From VFMC01 sp044238435 (GTDB lineage: Bacteria; Actinomycetota; Acidimicrobiia; Acidimicrobiales; Ilumatobacteraceae): a DNA stretch of 31,943 bases. The stretch is from assembly GCA_044238435.1 (NCBI GenBank), contig JBIIDH010000037.1, positions 1-31,943 on the forward strand, written 5' to 3'. Numbering within the stretch: position 1 is the first letter of the stretch; each line of letters starts with the position of its first letter. The position numbers were made by a program, and so were the translations under genes. Below, in pieces: positions 1 through 7,463 of the stretch. A model generated the notes under the pieces. That model worked only from the letters and a program-made list of their open reading frames with translations. It was not told where the DNA came from and did not search any database.

Positions 1-1168
1 CGTCGGTGAAGAAGATCATGTCGGCCCTGACCAGTTCGGGCAGCAACTCGGCGATCAACTTGTCGATCTGCTTCATGCCGCTGTGGTAGCCGTGGTAGTT
101 GAGGTCCTTGATGGAGATCTCGGGCGCGAGCAACCAGTTGATCCAGGCGTGTGCACCCTCGACGTTCGGCGCACCCGCGGCGATGCAGTACGTGTCCATC
201 CAGATCTCGGTGGCAGGCGCACCCAGACCCCACACCCAGTTGTCGGGGTTGCCGCCGGCGTCGGCGATGCGGAAGTAGGCCTGGCGAGCATCACCGTTCC
301 ATGCCATCGACAGGTCGTAGGCACCCTCGGCCAGGGCCGACGACGGGTAGCTGTCGAACGCCTTGATGTGCTGGGCGATGGTGCCGACGAGGTACTCCTC
401 GCAGGCGTCGAGGTCTTCGGCCTTCTCGGTGGTCCAGTTGATGCCGTTGGCCCAGAAGTAGGGGCCGCACACGTTCGGGCCGGCGTCGAGCCACGAGCAG
501 CGCCCGCTGGCCTCGCCGGCGCAGGCATCCATGAACTCCTGCCAGGTGGTGATGGGCTTGGTGATCTTCGTCTTGTCGTAGAACCAGCCGGTGGAGCCCC
601 AGTTCTTGCAGACGCTGTAGTCGTTGCCCGGGTCCCAGTCGCGGCCCATGTAGAACGGGTCGACGTTCACCATGTTCGGCAGCAGGTCCTTGTTGAACTT
701 CTGCAACAAGCCCTTCTCGACCATCTGCGGGATGTACGGGCCGGTGGGCACGACGATGTCGAACCCGCTGGCACCGCCCGAACTGGAGAGCTTGGTGATG
801 AGGTCTTCGTTGCTGGGGTAGTAGTCGACCTTCATGGTGACACCCAGGGTCGACTCGGCCAGCGCACCGATGAGATCGGGGTCGTTGTAGTCGCCCCAGG
901 TGAACATCGCCAGGTTGCCGCTCGACTTGTTGATGACGTTGCTGTACTGGCTGAGCAGGTCGCTGCCGCCACCGCCGCCACCGGCAGCCGTGGTGTCGGA
1001 ACCGCCGGCAGCCGTGGTGCTGGAGCTCTTGTCGTCGCTGCCACAGGCAGCCGAGATGATGGCCAAGCCGGCGGCTGCGCCACCGATCTGGAACAGTGCC
1101 CGGCGCGACAGCGCCTGACGGAAGCTCGACGGAGCGAGCATGCGCATCGGTTCGTTCGGAGTGGTCAT
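1..1168 (-). CDS. potD: Polyamine ABC transporter substrate-binding lipoprotein (PotD-like), 3' end outside window
   Basis: This is the extracellular spermidine/putrescine-binding component of an ABC importer. The 389 codons visible start at ATG 1168, preceded by GGGGGAG five bases upstream, and run off the left edge without a stop. The N-terminus has a twin-arginine motif (SRRALFQ, R22-R23), then a hydrophobic stretch and a lipobox-like SAAC (C42), so I infer Tat export and lipid anchoring. A Ser/Thr/Gly-rich linker follows. The body has PotD/PotF-like segments such as FTWGDYNDPDL near residue 88 and SMAWNGDAR. It lies 62 bp downstream of potA on the same strand, presumably in one transcript; the permease genes potB and potC would be expected beyond the left edge. 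The polyamine class is assigned from overall resemblance; the exact substrate is not readable. Confidence 0.88.
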   Translation of the reverse strand, partial: MTTPNEPMRMLAPSSFRQALSRRALFQIGGAAAGLAIISAACGSDDKSSSTTAAGGSDTTAAGGGGGGSDLLSQYSNVINKSSGNLAMFTWGDYNDPDLIGALAESTLGVTMKVDYYPSNEDLITKLSSSGGASGFDIVVPTGPYIPQMVEKGLLQKFNKDLLPNMVNVDPFYMGRDWDPGNDYSVCKNWGSTGWFYDKTKITKPITTWQEFMDACAGEASGRCSWLDAGPNVCGPYFWANGINWTTEKAEDLDACEEYLVGTIAQHIKAFDSYPSSALAEGAYDLSMAWNGDARQAYFRIADAGGNPDNWVWGLGAPATEIWMDTYCIAAGAPNVEGAHAWINWLLAPEISIKDLNYHGYHSGMKQIDKLIAELLPELVRADMIFFTD

Positions 1169-1230
1169 CGGGTCTCCCCCTTGCTGGTGGTGGTCACTAC
1201 AGGTTTGTTCACGGGTACTGAATGAAGTGC

Positions 1231-2376
1231 TCAGGATCCTGCCGCGGCAGGCTCTTCGAGCACGAGATCGGCCTGGTCGGCCGAGAACATGTACACATCG
1301 TCGGCGCTCCATGTGGCCCACACCGGGTCGCCGGCGTGGAGGCGCACCGCGTTGGCACGCGGCGTGAGCACAAGGATGGTGCGGCTGGGTGTGCGCACGA
1401 CGTACTGCAACGTGTCGCCGAAGTGCGAGACACCGGCGATCTCGCCCGCGACCGTGTTGGACGACGAACCGGGATCGGCGGCGTGCAGCACGACACTTTC
1501 GGGGCGGACCGCGGCCAGGGCCGGCTCGCCGGCGGGCACCTTCTCCTCGGGCTTCGACACAACGAAGACGGTGCCGTCGTCGGCCTTCACACCCTCGGCG
1601 GTGGCAGTGCCCTTCCAGAAGTTGTTCCGGCCGATGAAGCCAGCCACGAAGGCCGATGCCGGCCGCTCGTACACCGTCTCGGGGTCGGCGAGTTGCTCGA
1701 CGTGGCCCTCGAGCATGATGGCGATGCGATCGCTCATGCTCATGGCCTCCTCCTGGTCGTGGGTGACGAAGATGAAGGTGATGCCGAGGCGGCTCTGCAA
1801 CAGCTTCAACTCGATCTGCATCTCTTCGCGCAGCTTGCGGTCGAGCGCGCCGAGGGGCTCGTCGAGCAGCAGCACGCTGGGGCGGTTCACCAGCGCTCGG
1901 GCCACGGCCACACGCTGCTGCTGGCCGCCCGACATCTGCCGCGGCTTGCGCTCGGCCAGCTTGCTCATCTTCACCATGTCGAGCGCCTCGGCCACGCGGG
2001 TGGCGATGTCGGCCTTCGACACACCCTTCTGGCGCAGGCCGTAGGCCACGTTCTCGGCCACGGTCATGTGTGGGAACAGGGCGTACGCCTGGAACACGGT
2101 GTTCACGTCGCGCTTGTAGGGCGGTACGCCCTGCACGTACTCGCCGCTGATGCGGATGAAGCCCTCGTCGGGCTGTTCGAAGCCGGCCAGCATGCGCAGC
2201 GTGGTGGTCTTGCCGCAGCCGCTGGGCCCGAGCAGCGACAGGAACTCGCCCGGCTGCACGACGAGATCGAGGTGGTCGACCGCGACCATCGTGCCGAACC
2301 GCTTGGTGACGCCCACCAGTTCGACGCTGCCGCGCTCGCTCATCCCCGGTGCGCCGGTCGGCACTGGCTGGGTCAC
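1231..2376 (-). CDS. potA: Polyamine ABC transporter ATP-binding protein (PotA-like)
   Basis: This is the cytoplasmic ATPase of the importer. Motifs in order are Walker A GPSGCGKTTT, Q-loop FQAYALFPHM, signature MSGGQQQRVAVARAL, Walker B VLLLDEPLGALD and the H-loop VTHDQEEA. A C-terminal TOBE-like region of about 130 residues follows, as in PotA/MalK-type subunits. The frame is open to 2508, but that extension does not resemble the family. I chose GTG 2376 because GGGGGAG lies 8 bases upstream; ATG 2343 (MSERGSVELV) is the alternative and fits the family start equally well. It is the first gene of a leftward operon with potD. Its roughly 200-bp upstream region is shared with a divergent Lrp/AsnC regulator. 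Confidence 0.93.
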   Translation of the reverse strand: MTQPVPTGAPGMSERGSVELVGVTKRFGTMVAVDHLDLVVQPGEFLSLLGPSGCGKTTTLRMLAGFEQPDEGFIRISGEYVQGVPPYKRDVNTVFQAYALFPHMTVAENVAYGLRQKGVSKADIATRVAEALDMVKMSKLAERKPRQMSGGQQQRVAVARALVNRPSVLLLDEPLGALDRKLREEMQIELKLLQSRLGITFIFVTHDQEEAMSMSDRIAIMLEGHVEQLADPETVYERPASAFVAGFIGRNNFWKGTATAEGVKADDGTVFVVSKPEEKVPAGEPALAAVRPESVVLHAADPGSSSNTVAGEIAGVSHFGDTLQYVVRTPSRTILVLTPRANAVRLHAGDPVWATWSADDVYMFSADQADLVLEEPAAAGS

Positions 2377-2402
2377 CTCGATCACTCCCCCGAGTTCTGC
2401 CC

Positions 2403-2455
2403 GCCGGCACGCCGGCAGATGATGTCGTCGATCCGTTCGAGGCGATCCGATCGCC
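2403..2455 (-). promoter_or_regulatory. potA leader: inverted repeats, possible operator or RNA hairpins
   Basis: The 210-bp gap between potA and the divergent Lrp-type gene holds a perfect inverted repeat GGCGATC-C-GATCGCC at 2441-2455 and a GCCGGC-AC-GCCGGC pair at 2403-2416. On the minus strand a -10-like TACAAA sits at 2471-2476, so both repeats would lie in the potA 5' leader. They could be a regulator operator or transcript hairpins; the sequence does not decide which. Confidence 0.4.
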
Positions 2456-2586
2456 CTGTCACTGGACGTCTTTGTAGCACATCGCCGCTGCTCGGGGCAT
2501 CCCACCACGCGAACCGCGTGTGAACAACCGGCGCGGCAACGGATCCGTTTGCATCACCCCCGCCGGACCGACATGATTCGCACCGC

Positions 2587-3045
2587 ATGAATCGAGCTGC
2601 AAGCCACCTCGACCCCACCGATCAGGCGATTGTCGAGCACCTCCAACGCGACGGGCGGATGCCCTACACCCGGCTCGGCGCAGCCGTAGGGCTGTCCGAG
2701 GCGGCGGTTCGCCAGCGCGTGCAGCGCCTCATCGACAGCGGTGTGATGCAGGTGGTGGCCGTCACCAACCCGCTGTCGATCGGCTACCGCCGCATGGCGA
2801 TGATCGGCGTGCGCACCGAAGGCCCCAGCGACACGGTGGCGACCTCGTTGCAGGCGATGCCCGACATCGACTACCTGGTGGTCACTGCCGGTTCGGTCGA
2901 CCTGCTGTGCGAAGTGGTGGTCAGCGACGACCGCGACCTGCTGGAGCTGACCAACCGCATCCGACGGGTGCCGGGCGTGGTATCGACCGAGACGTTCATC
3001 TACCTCGACCTGGTGAAGCAGACCTTCACCTGGGGCGCCCACTAG
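2587..3045 (+). CDS. Lrp/AsnC family transcriptional regulator, divergent from potA
   Basis: This 152-residue protein has the usual Lrp/AsnC length. An N-terminal winged helix-turn-helix (about residues 10-55: LDPTDQAIVEHL, then YTRLGAAVGLSEAAVRQRVQRL) is followed by a RAM ligand-binding domain (about 65-145: IDYLVVTAGSVDLLCEVVV, then VPGVVSTETFIYLDLVKQ). Such proteins are octameric-type regulators that respond to amino acids or related amines. Its divergent placement against the polyamine importer suggests it controls potA-potD and itself; that link is inference from position. No strong ribosome-binding site precedes the ATG. A CATGAT hexamer lies nine bases upstream, so a very short leader is possible. 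Confidence 0.9.
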   Translation: MNRAASHLDPTDQAIVEHLQRDGRMPYTRLGAAVGLSEAAVRQRVQRLIDSGVMQVVAVTNPLSIGYRRMAMIGVRTEGPSDTVATSLQAMPDIDYLVVTAGSVDLLCEVVVSDDRDLLELTNRIRRVPGVVSTETFIYLDLVKQTFTWGAH

Positions 3046-3083
3046 CCGAACGAGCCGCCGACGTCGAGTGGCCGCAGCAGCAG

Positions 3084-3530
3084 TCAGCCGACGACGGAAC
3101 GCAGGACGAACTTGCTCTCGGTGCGCGCGGCGCCGGCTTCGGCCTTCAACCAGCGGATGAACGCGTCGAGCCCGGCCGCCCCGGCGCAGTCGACGATGAC
3201 CGTGTAGTCGGCGGGCCCGGTGACGTAGACGGCCAGGGCCACCTCGTCGCGGCCGGCGAGCAGCGCCTCGAAGTCGGCCGGGTCGAGACCGGGAGGCAGT
3301 TCGATGTCGATGACCGCGCGTACCGAACGACCGAACGCCGCCGGGTCGACCTGCGCCGCATAGCCGCGGATGATGCCTCGTTCCTCGAGTCGCCGCACTC
3401 GGTCGGCCACCGAACTGGGGGCCAGGTGCACGCGGTCGGCCAGTTCCCGCCAACTGATCCGCCCCTCGCGGCGCAATTCATCGACGATTCGTCGGTCGAG
3501 AGGGTCGATTGCCACTGATTCATCGTTCAT
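3084..3530 (-). CDS. Lrp/AsnC family regulator, AldR-like, divergent from ald
   Basis: This 148-residue Lrp/AsnC protein has an N-terminal DNA-binding domain (IDPLDRRIVDELRREGRI, then WRELADRVHLAPSSVADRVRRLEE) and a C-terminal RAM domain (DEVALAVYVTGPADYTVIVDC). In mycobacteria AldR is a divergently encoded Lrp/AsnC protein controlling alanine dehydrogenase, and the arrangement here is the same, so it is likely an alanine-responsive regulator of ald. I chose ATG 3530. A GTG at 3545 with GGAG six bases upstream is a credible alternative that would add five residues. The frame stays open well upstream, but that part is antisense to ald. It is tandem and convergent with the other Lrp-type gene, yet clearly different in sequence. 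Confidence 0.88.
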   Translation of the reverse strand: MNDESVAIDPLDRRIVDELRREGRISWRELADRVHLAPSSVADRVRRLEERGIIRGYAAQVDPAAFGRSVRAVIDIELPPGLDPADFEALLAGRDEVALAVYVTGPADYTVIVDCAGAAGLDAFIRWLKAEAGAARTESKFVLRSVVG

Positions 3531-3593
3531 CAGCGCAGTCTGCACGACGAACTCCGCAGGATCAACGGCGTCTGCCGGTGGATCATGTGGCCC

Positions 3594-4733
3594 ATGAGCA
3601 CCGCTGCACCTGCACTGGCCACCGTCGGAGTCCCGAAGGAGATCAAGACCGCCGAACACCGGGTGGCGATGACACCCGACGGTGTGCGCGAGTTCGAACG
3701 CCTGGGAATCGACGTGTTCGTCGAGACCGGGGCCGGCGAGGGCGCCGGGTTCCGCGACGACGACTACCGCGCTGCGGGCGCCGACATCGTGCCCACCGCC
3801 GCCGATGCGTGGGCCCAGCAGATGGTGGTGAAGGTGAAAGAACCCAAGGCCGAGGAGTTCGGCTTCCTGCGGCCCGACCTCACCCTGTTCACCTACCTGC
3901 ACCTGGCCGCCTACCCAGCGGTGGCAGAGGCGCTGGTGGCATCGGGCTGCACCTCGTTCGCCTACGAGACCGTGCAGCTACCCGGCGGCGCGCTGCCACT
4001 GCTGGCCCCGATGAGCGAGGTGGCCGGACGCCTGGCCCCGCAGATGGGCGCCCACTACCTCGAGCGGCACAACGGCGGCCGGGGCGTGCTGATGGGCGGC
4101 GCGCCCGGTGTGCAGCCCGCCAAGGTGGTGGTGCTCGGCGCCGGCAACGTGGGCTGGAACGCAGCGTGGATCGCGGCGGGCATGGAGGCCGAGGTGGTGC
4201 TGTTCGACAAGAACCTCGATCGCCTGCGCTGGGTCGACCAGATCCACCGCGGCCGCATCGTCACCATCGCCTCGAACCGGGGCGCCATCGAGCGCTACAT
4301 CGCCAACGCCGATCTCGTCATCGGTGCCGTGCTGGTGGCCGGTGGCCGGGCGCCCGTGGTGGTCAGCGACGACATGGTGCGCTCGATGAAGCGCGGCGCC
4401 GTCATCGTCGACGTGGCGGTCGACCAGGGCGGATGCATCGAGACCATCCACGAGACCAACCACAACGAGCCGGTGTACGAGCTGCACGGGGTGCTCCACT
4501 ACGCCGTCGGCAACATGCCCGGCGCCGTGCCGCACACCAGTACCTACGCCCTCACCAACGCCACCCTCCCCTACCAACTCGACCTCGCGCTGCACGGCCC
4601 GGCCGGGGCAGTTGCCCGCGACGAGGCGATGGCCCACGGCCTGAACACCGCTGGCGGCCACGTCACCAACGGCCCGGTCGCCGAGTTCCTCGGCGTGCCC
4701 TTCGTCGAACCCCACCTCGCACTGCCCGCCTGA
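3594..4733 (+). CDS. ald: Alanine dehydrogenase
   Basis: This enzyme catalyses NAD-dependent oxidative deamination of L-alanine to pyruvate and ammonium, and the reverse. It is 379 residues; the family is about 370. From ATG 3594, the N-terminal domain has VGVPKEIKTAEHRVAMTP with substrate Arg R23, the catalytic Lys in VKVKEP (K82) and the catalytic His in YLHLAAYP (H103). The K-H spacing of 21 equals that of the mycobacterial enzyme. The NAD Rossmann motif VVVLGAGNVGWNAAW and GAVLVAGGRAP follow. ATG 3585 in the same frame is possible, but the purine-rich GGTGGA would then be only two bases away. It is divergent from the AldR-like gene across 63 bp. Ald commonly supports alanine use as a nitrogen source or redox balance under low oxygen. 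Confidence 0.95.
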   Translation: MSTAAPALATVGVPKEIKTAEHRVAMTPDGVREFERLGIDVFVETGAGEGAGFRDDDYRAAGADIVPTAADAWAQQMVVKVKEPKAEEFGFLRPDLTLFTYLHLAAYPAVAEALVASGCTSFAYETVQLPGGALPLLAPMSEVAGRLAPQMGAHYLERHNGGRGVLMGGAPGVQPAKVVVLGAGNVGWNAAWIAAGMEAEVVLFDKNLDRLRWVDQIHRGRIVTIASNRGAIERYIANADLVIGAVLVAGGRAPVVVSDDMVRSMKRGAVIVDVAVDQGGCIETIHETNHNEPVYELHGVLHYAVGNMPGAVPHTSTYALTNATLPYQLDLALHGPAGAVARDEAMAHGLNTAGGHVTNGPVAEFLGVPFVEPHLALPA

Positions 4734-4781
4734 CCGGCGCACGCCACACCGCTCGGCCCGGTGCCGGCGGGGCACGGCCGG

Positions 4782-4787
4782 TACGGT
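4782..4787 (+). promoter_or_regulatory. -10-like TACGGT six bases before the P450 start (leaderless promoter)
   Basis: TACGGT matches the actinobacterial TANNNT -10 pattern and is followed by exactly six bases and the ATG. Transcription would therefore begin at or next to the A of the start codon. No Shine-Dalgarno sequence is present. The same hexamer and spacing precede the gene at 6123. Confidence 0.55.
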
Positions 4788-4793
4788 TGAGCC

Positions 4794-6011
4794 ATGGCCA
4801 CGCTCGCGTCCGACCTCGACCTCACGATGCTGCCCTTCTCGGAGGACGGCGACGAGTACCGCCGCATCGTCCGTGAGGGCCGCGCCCAGGGGCAGTGGCT
4901 GTTCCGCTCGCTGCTGGGCTACGGCGTGGCCAGCTACGAGGATGCGCTCGGCATCCTGCGCGACAAGCGCTGGCACAGCGCGTCGGGCCGCATCCCCGAG
5001 ATGATGGGCATCACCCGCACCGACTTCCTCGAGCGCCAGGGCGAGAGCATCCTGTCGGCCGAGGGCGATGTGCACACCCGGTTGCGCCGCCTGGTTGCGC
5101 CTGCGTTCTCGCCCCGCTCGGCCGATCGGCTGCGGCCGTTCATGCGCGAGGTGATGAACGGCCTGGTCGATGCGGTGGCCGCCAACGGCAAGGCCGACTT
5201 CGTGGCCGACATCACCGAGCCGTACCCCATCCCCATCATCTGCGAGCTGCTGGGTGCACCGAAGAGCGACTGGCAGTTGTTCAGCCGCCTCGCCTCCGAC
5301 GTGCTCGAGATCTTCTCGTTCGACCTGGCCGACAAGATCGATCTCGTCATCGCCGCCCAGGACGAACTGAACGCCTACACCCGCGAACTCATCGCCGAGC
5401 GCCGCGTGCAGCCCGCCGACGACCTGCTGACCGACCTCATCGCCGCCGAGGAGGCCGGCGACCGGCTGAGCACCGACGAACTGGTGATGATGGTGAACGC
5501 CGTCATCGTTGGCGGCACCGACACCACCCGCAACCAGTTGGGTTGCGCCGTGTCGCTGTTCGCCGAGCACCCCGACCAGTGGGCACTGCTCGCCGAGCGC
5601 CCCGAACTGGCCGGCCGCGCCGTGGAGGAGTCGATGCGGTTCTTCGGCGCGGTGCGCGGCACGATGCGATTCGCCAGCTGCGACATCGAGTACCGCGACG
5701 TGCTGTTCCCCGCCGGCACGTTCATCGGCATCGGCCTGGCCGAGGCCAACCACCAGGCCGACGTGTTCCCCAACCCCGACTCGTTCGACATCACGGCCCC
5801 GGCGCCCGACCAGCCACAGCTCACCTTCGGCGCTGGCATCCACTACTGCCTGGGCGCCGCACTGGCCCGCGCCGAGTTGCAGGAGGCGCTGCCGCTGCTG
5901 GCCCAGCGCATGCCGAACCTGCGCGTCGACGGCGCCATCACCTGGAAGCCCGACGGCGTGGGCATCTTCGGCCCCGCCCACATGCCCATCACCTTCGACG
6001 CCGGACACTGA
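4794..6011 (+). CDS. Cytochrome P450
   Basis: This is a soluble bacterial P450 of 405 residues, the usual length. The oxygen-binding I-helix motif reads GGTDTTRNQ (G240-T245), the K-helix ExxR is E279-S-M-R282, and the heme-binding loop is FGAGIHYCLG with the thiolate ligand C352. It would hydroxylate a small hydrophobic substrate using electrons from ferredoxin/reductase partners, none of which is encoded nearby. The substrate cannot be read from the sequence. It starts 60 bp after ald but has its own leaderless-type -10, so it is probably separately transcribed. The following gene (6123) carries the same promoter element, suggesting co-expression with the flavin/F420 oxidoreductase. Confidence 0.95.
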   Translation: MATLASDLDLTMLPFSEDGDEYRRIVREGRAQGQWLFRSLLGYGVASYEDALGILRDKRWHSASGRIPEMMGITRTDFLERQGESILSAEGDVHTRLRRLVAPAFSPRSADRLRPFMREVMNGLVDAVAANGKADFVADITEPYPIPIICELLGAPKSDWQLFSRLASDVLEIFSFDLADKIDLVIAAQDELNAYTRELIAERRVQPADDLLTDLIAAEEAGDRLSTDELVMMVNAVIVGGTDTTRNQLGCAVSLFAEHPDQWALLAERPELAGRAVEESMRFFGAVRGTMRFASCDIEYRDVLFPAGTFIGIGLAEANHQADVFPNPDSFDITAPAPDQPQLTFGAGIHYCLGAALARAELQEALPLLAQRMPNLRVDGAITWKPDGVGIFGPAHMPITFDAGH

Positions 6012-6110
6012 CGCACGGCCACGGCGGCCGCTGAGCCCGACGGCAGGCCTCCCGCCTCACCGGACGGACCGGGCACGCAGCTGGGGTCGACACGGCGCGA
6101 CGGCGCGTCG

Positions 6111-6116
6111 TACGGT
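6111..6116 (+). promoter_or_regulatory. -10-like TACGGT six bases before the 6123 start (leaderless promoter)
   Basis: TACGGT plus six bases plus ATG is the same arrangement as upstream of the P450 gene, preceded by GTCG rather than CCGG. There is no Shine-Dalgarno sequence in between. A leaderless mRNA is the simplest reading. Confidence 0.55.
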
Positions 6117-6122
6117 GCGGCC

Positions 6123-7163
6123 ATGGCGAAGGAACTGAAACTCGGCTACAACACCGGCTACTGGGGCAGCGGGCCGCCCGCCGGCGCCCTCGAGGCCATC
6201 CAGGAGGCCGAGCGTCTCGGCTACACCTCGGTGTGGACCGCCGAGGCCTACGGCAGCGACGCCATCACCCCCCTCGCCTGGTGGGGTGCGCACACCACGA
6301 AGGTGCAGTTGGGCACGGGCATCATCCAGATGAGCGCCCGTACCCCGGCCGCAACCGCGATGGCCGCGATGACGCTCGACCACCTGTCGGGTGGCCGCTT
6401 CATCCTCGGCCTCGGCGCCTCGGGCCCCCAGGTGGTGGAGGGCTGGTACGGCCAGCCCTACCCGAAGCCGCTCGCCCGCACCCGCGAGTACGTCGACATC
6501 GTGCGCAGCATCATCCGCCGCGACCAGCCGATCAACCACCAGGGCGAGTTCTACACGATGCCCTATCCGGGCGGCGCCGGCCTCGGCAAGCCGCTGAAGA
6601 GCACCATCCACCCCTTCCGCACCGAGATCCCCATCTACCTCGGCGCCGAGGGTCCGAAGAACGTGGCGCTGTCGGCCGAGATCTGCGACGGCTGGCTGCC
6701 GCTGTTCTTCAGCCCGAAAGAGGACGCCTTCTACCGCAAGTGCCTGGCCGAGGGCTTCACCAAGGCCGGCGACCCCGGCAAGGCCGACCGCTTCGACGTG
6801 GCCTGCGGCGTGATGATCATCCCCGGCGACGACGTCGAGAAGTGCGCCGACTTCGTGCGCCCGTTCCTGGCGCTGTACGCCGGCGGCATGGGTGCCCGCG
6901 GCGCCAACTTCCACTTCGAGGTGTTCGCCCGCATGGGTTACGAGGACGTGGCGCTGAAGGTGCAAGACCTCTACCTGGCCGGCAAGAAGGGCGAGGCGGC
7001 TGCCGCCATCCCGCTGCAGATGGTGGAAGACGTCGCCCTCGTCGGCCCGCCCGACAAGATCCGCGGCGAACTCGACCGGTGGCGCGAGACCTGCATCACC
7101 ACGTTCCTGCTGAGCGGGCCCAAGCAGATGCTGCCCGTGTACGCCGACCTGCTGCTGGGCTGA
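6123..7163 (+). CDS. LLM-class (luciferase-like) oxidoreductase, probably F420-dependent
   Basis: This 346-residue TIM-barrel protein belongs to the bacterial luciferase-like family. The N-terminal strand KLGYNTGYWG, the AEAYGSDAITPLAW segment, the LGTGIIQMSARTPAATAM stretch and SGGRFILGLGASGPQVVEGW are typical of the F420-dependent actinobacterial branch. A C-terminal segment (VGPPDKIRGELDRWRE) closes the barrel. It resembles the Rv3520c-type oxidoreductases of mycobacteria, whose substrates are mostly unknown; lipid, steroid or xenobiotic redox steps are common suggestions. Cofactor assignment (F420 over FMN) is from family resemblance. It lies 111 bp after the P450 and shares its promoter element, so the two may act on related substrates. 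Confidence 0.9.
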   Translation: MAKELKLGYNTGYWGSGPPAGALEAIQEAERLGYTSVWTAEAYGSDAITPLAWWGAHTTKVQLGTGIIQMSARTPAATAMAAMTLDHLSGGRFILGLGASGPQVVEGWYGQPYPKPLARTREYVDIVRSIIRRDQPINHQGEFYTMPYPGGAGLGKPLKSTIHPFRTEIPIYLGAEGPKNVALSAEICDGWLPLFFSPKEDAFYRKCLAEGFTKAGDPGKADRFDVACGVMIIPGDDVEKCADFVRPFLALYAGGMGARGANFHFEVFARMGYEDVALKVQDLYLAGKKGEAAAAIPLQMVEDVALVGPPDKIRGELDRWRETCITTFLLSGPKQMLPVYADLLLG

Positions 7164-7193
7164 CGCCCAGAGCAGCAACTCAGCAGCAAGCGT

Positions 7194-7418
7194 TCAGTCG
7201 CAGCAACTGTCGCGCCAGCCGCAGGCACGGCACTTGAAGTGCGCGTGCTCGGGGTGCAGCGCGCCGCCGCACAGCGGGCACTCGGGGAACACCCCGAACC
7301 GGGTCGCGCAGGTGGGCGACGGAACCGTGGCGGGCGCTGCAGGCGATGAGAGATCGGGCACGGCGCAGAAGGTTGCCAGACGTGATCGAGCCGCGCGCGG
7401 ATCCGGCCTCACCGGCAC
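7194..7418 (-). CDS. Small Cys-rich zinc-ribbon protein
   Basis: The C-terminal half holds a convincing treble of Cys pairs: CPLCGG, about a dozen residues with two His (PEHAHFK), CRACGW and a terminal CC before the stop. This is a zinc-ribbon type metal site. The N-terminal half is low-complexity Pro/Ala/Ser and may not be translated. The start given is GTG 7418; a GTG at 7362 would give a shorter protein and is equally possible. It is convergent with the oxidoreductase gene (31 bp) and divergent from the MFS gene. The function is unknown; nucleic-acid or protein binding is typical of such ribbons. Confidence 0.55.
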   Translation of the reverse strand: MPVRPDPRAARSRLATFCAVPDLSSPAAPATVPSPTCATRFGVFPECPLCGGALHPEHAHFKCRACGWRDSCCD

Positions 7419-7426
7419 CGCAGCAG

Positions 7427-7432
7427 TAGGGT
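7427..7432 (+). promoter_or_regulatory. Possible -10 element (TAGGGT) for the MFS gene
   Basis: TAGGGT fits TANNNT, and transcription from it would give a leader of about 25 bases before ATG 7464. No clear -35 is visible. The assignment is weak. Confidence 0.3.
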
Positions 7433-7463
7433 TGGCGAGCCGTCCCCCGCGGCATCACCACCC

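Noticed and set aside
3978..6008. Long antisense open frame (676 codons) across ald and the P450 gene
   Set aside because: It lies opposite two clearly recognised enzymes with intact catalytic motifs and has shadow-like composition.
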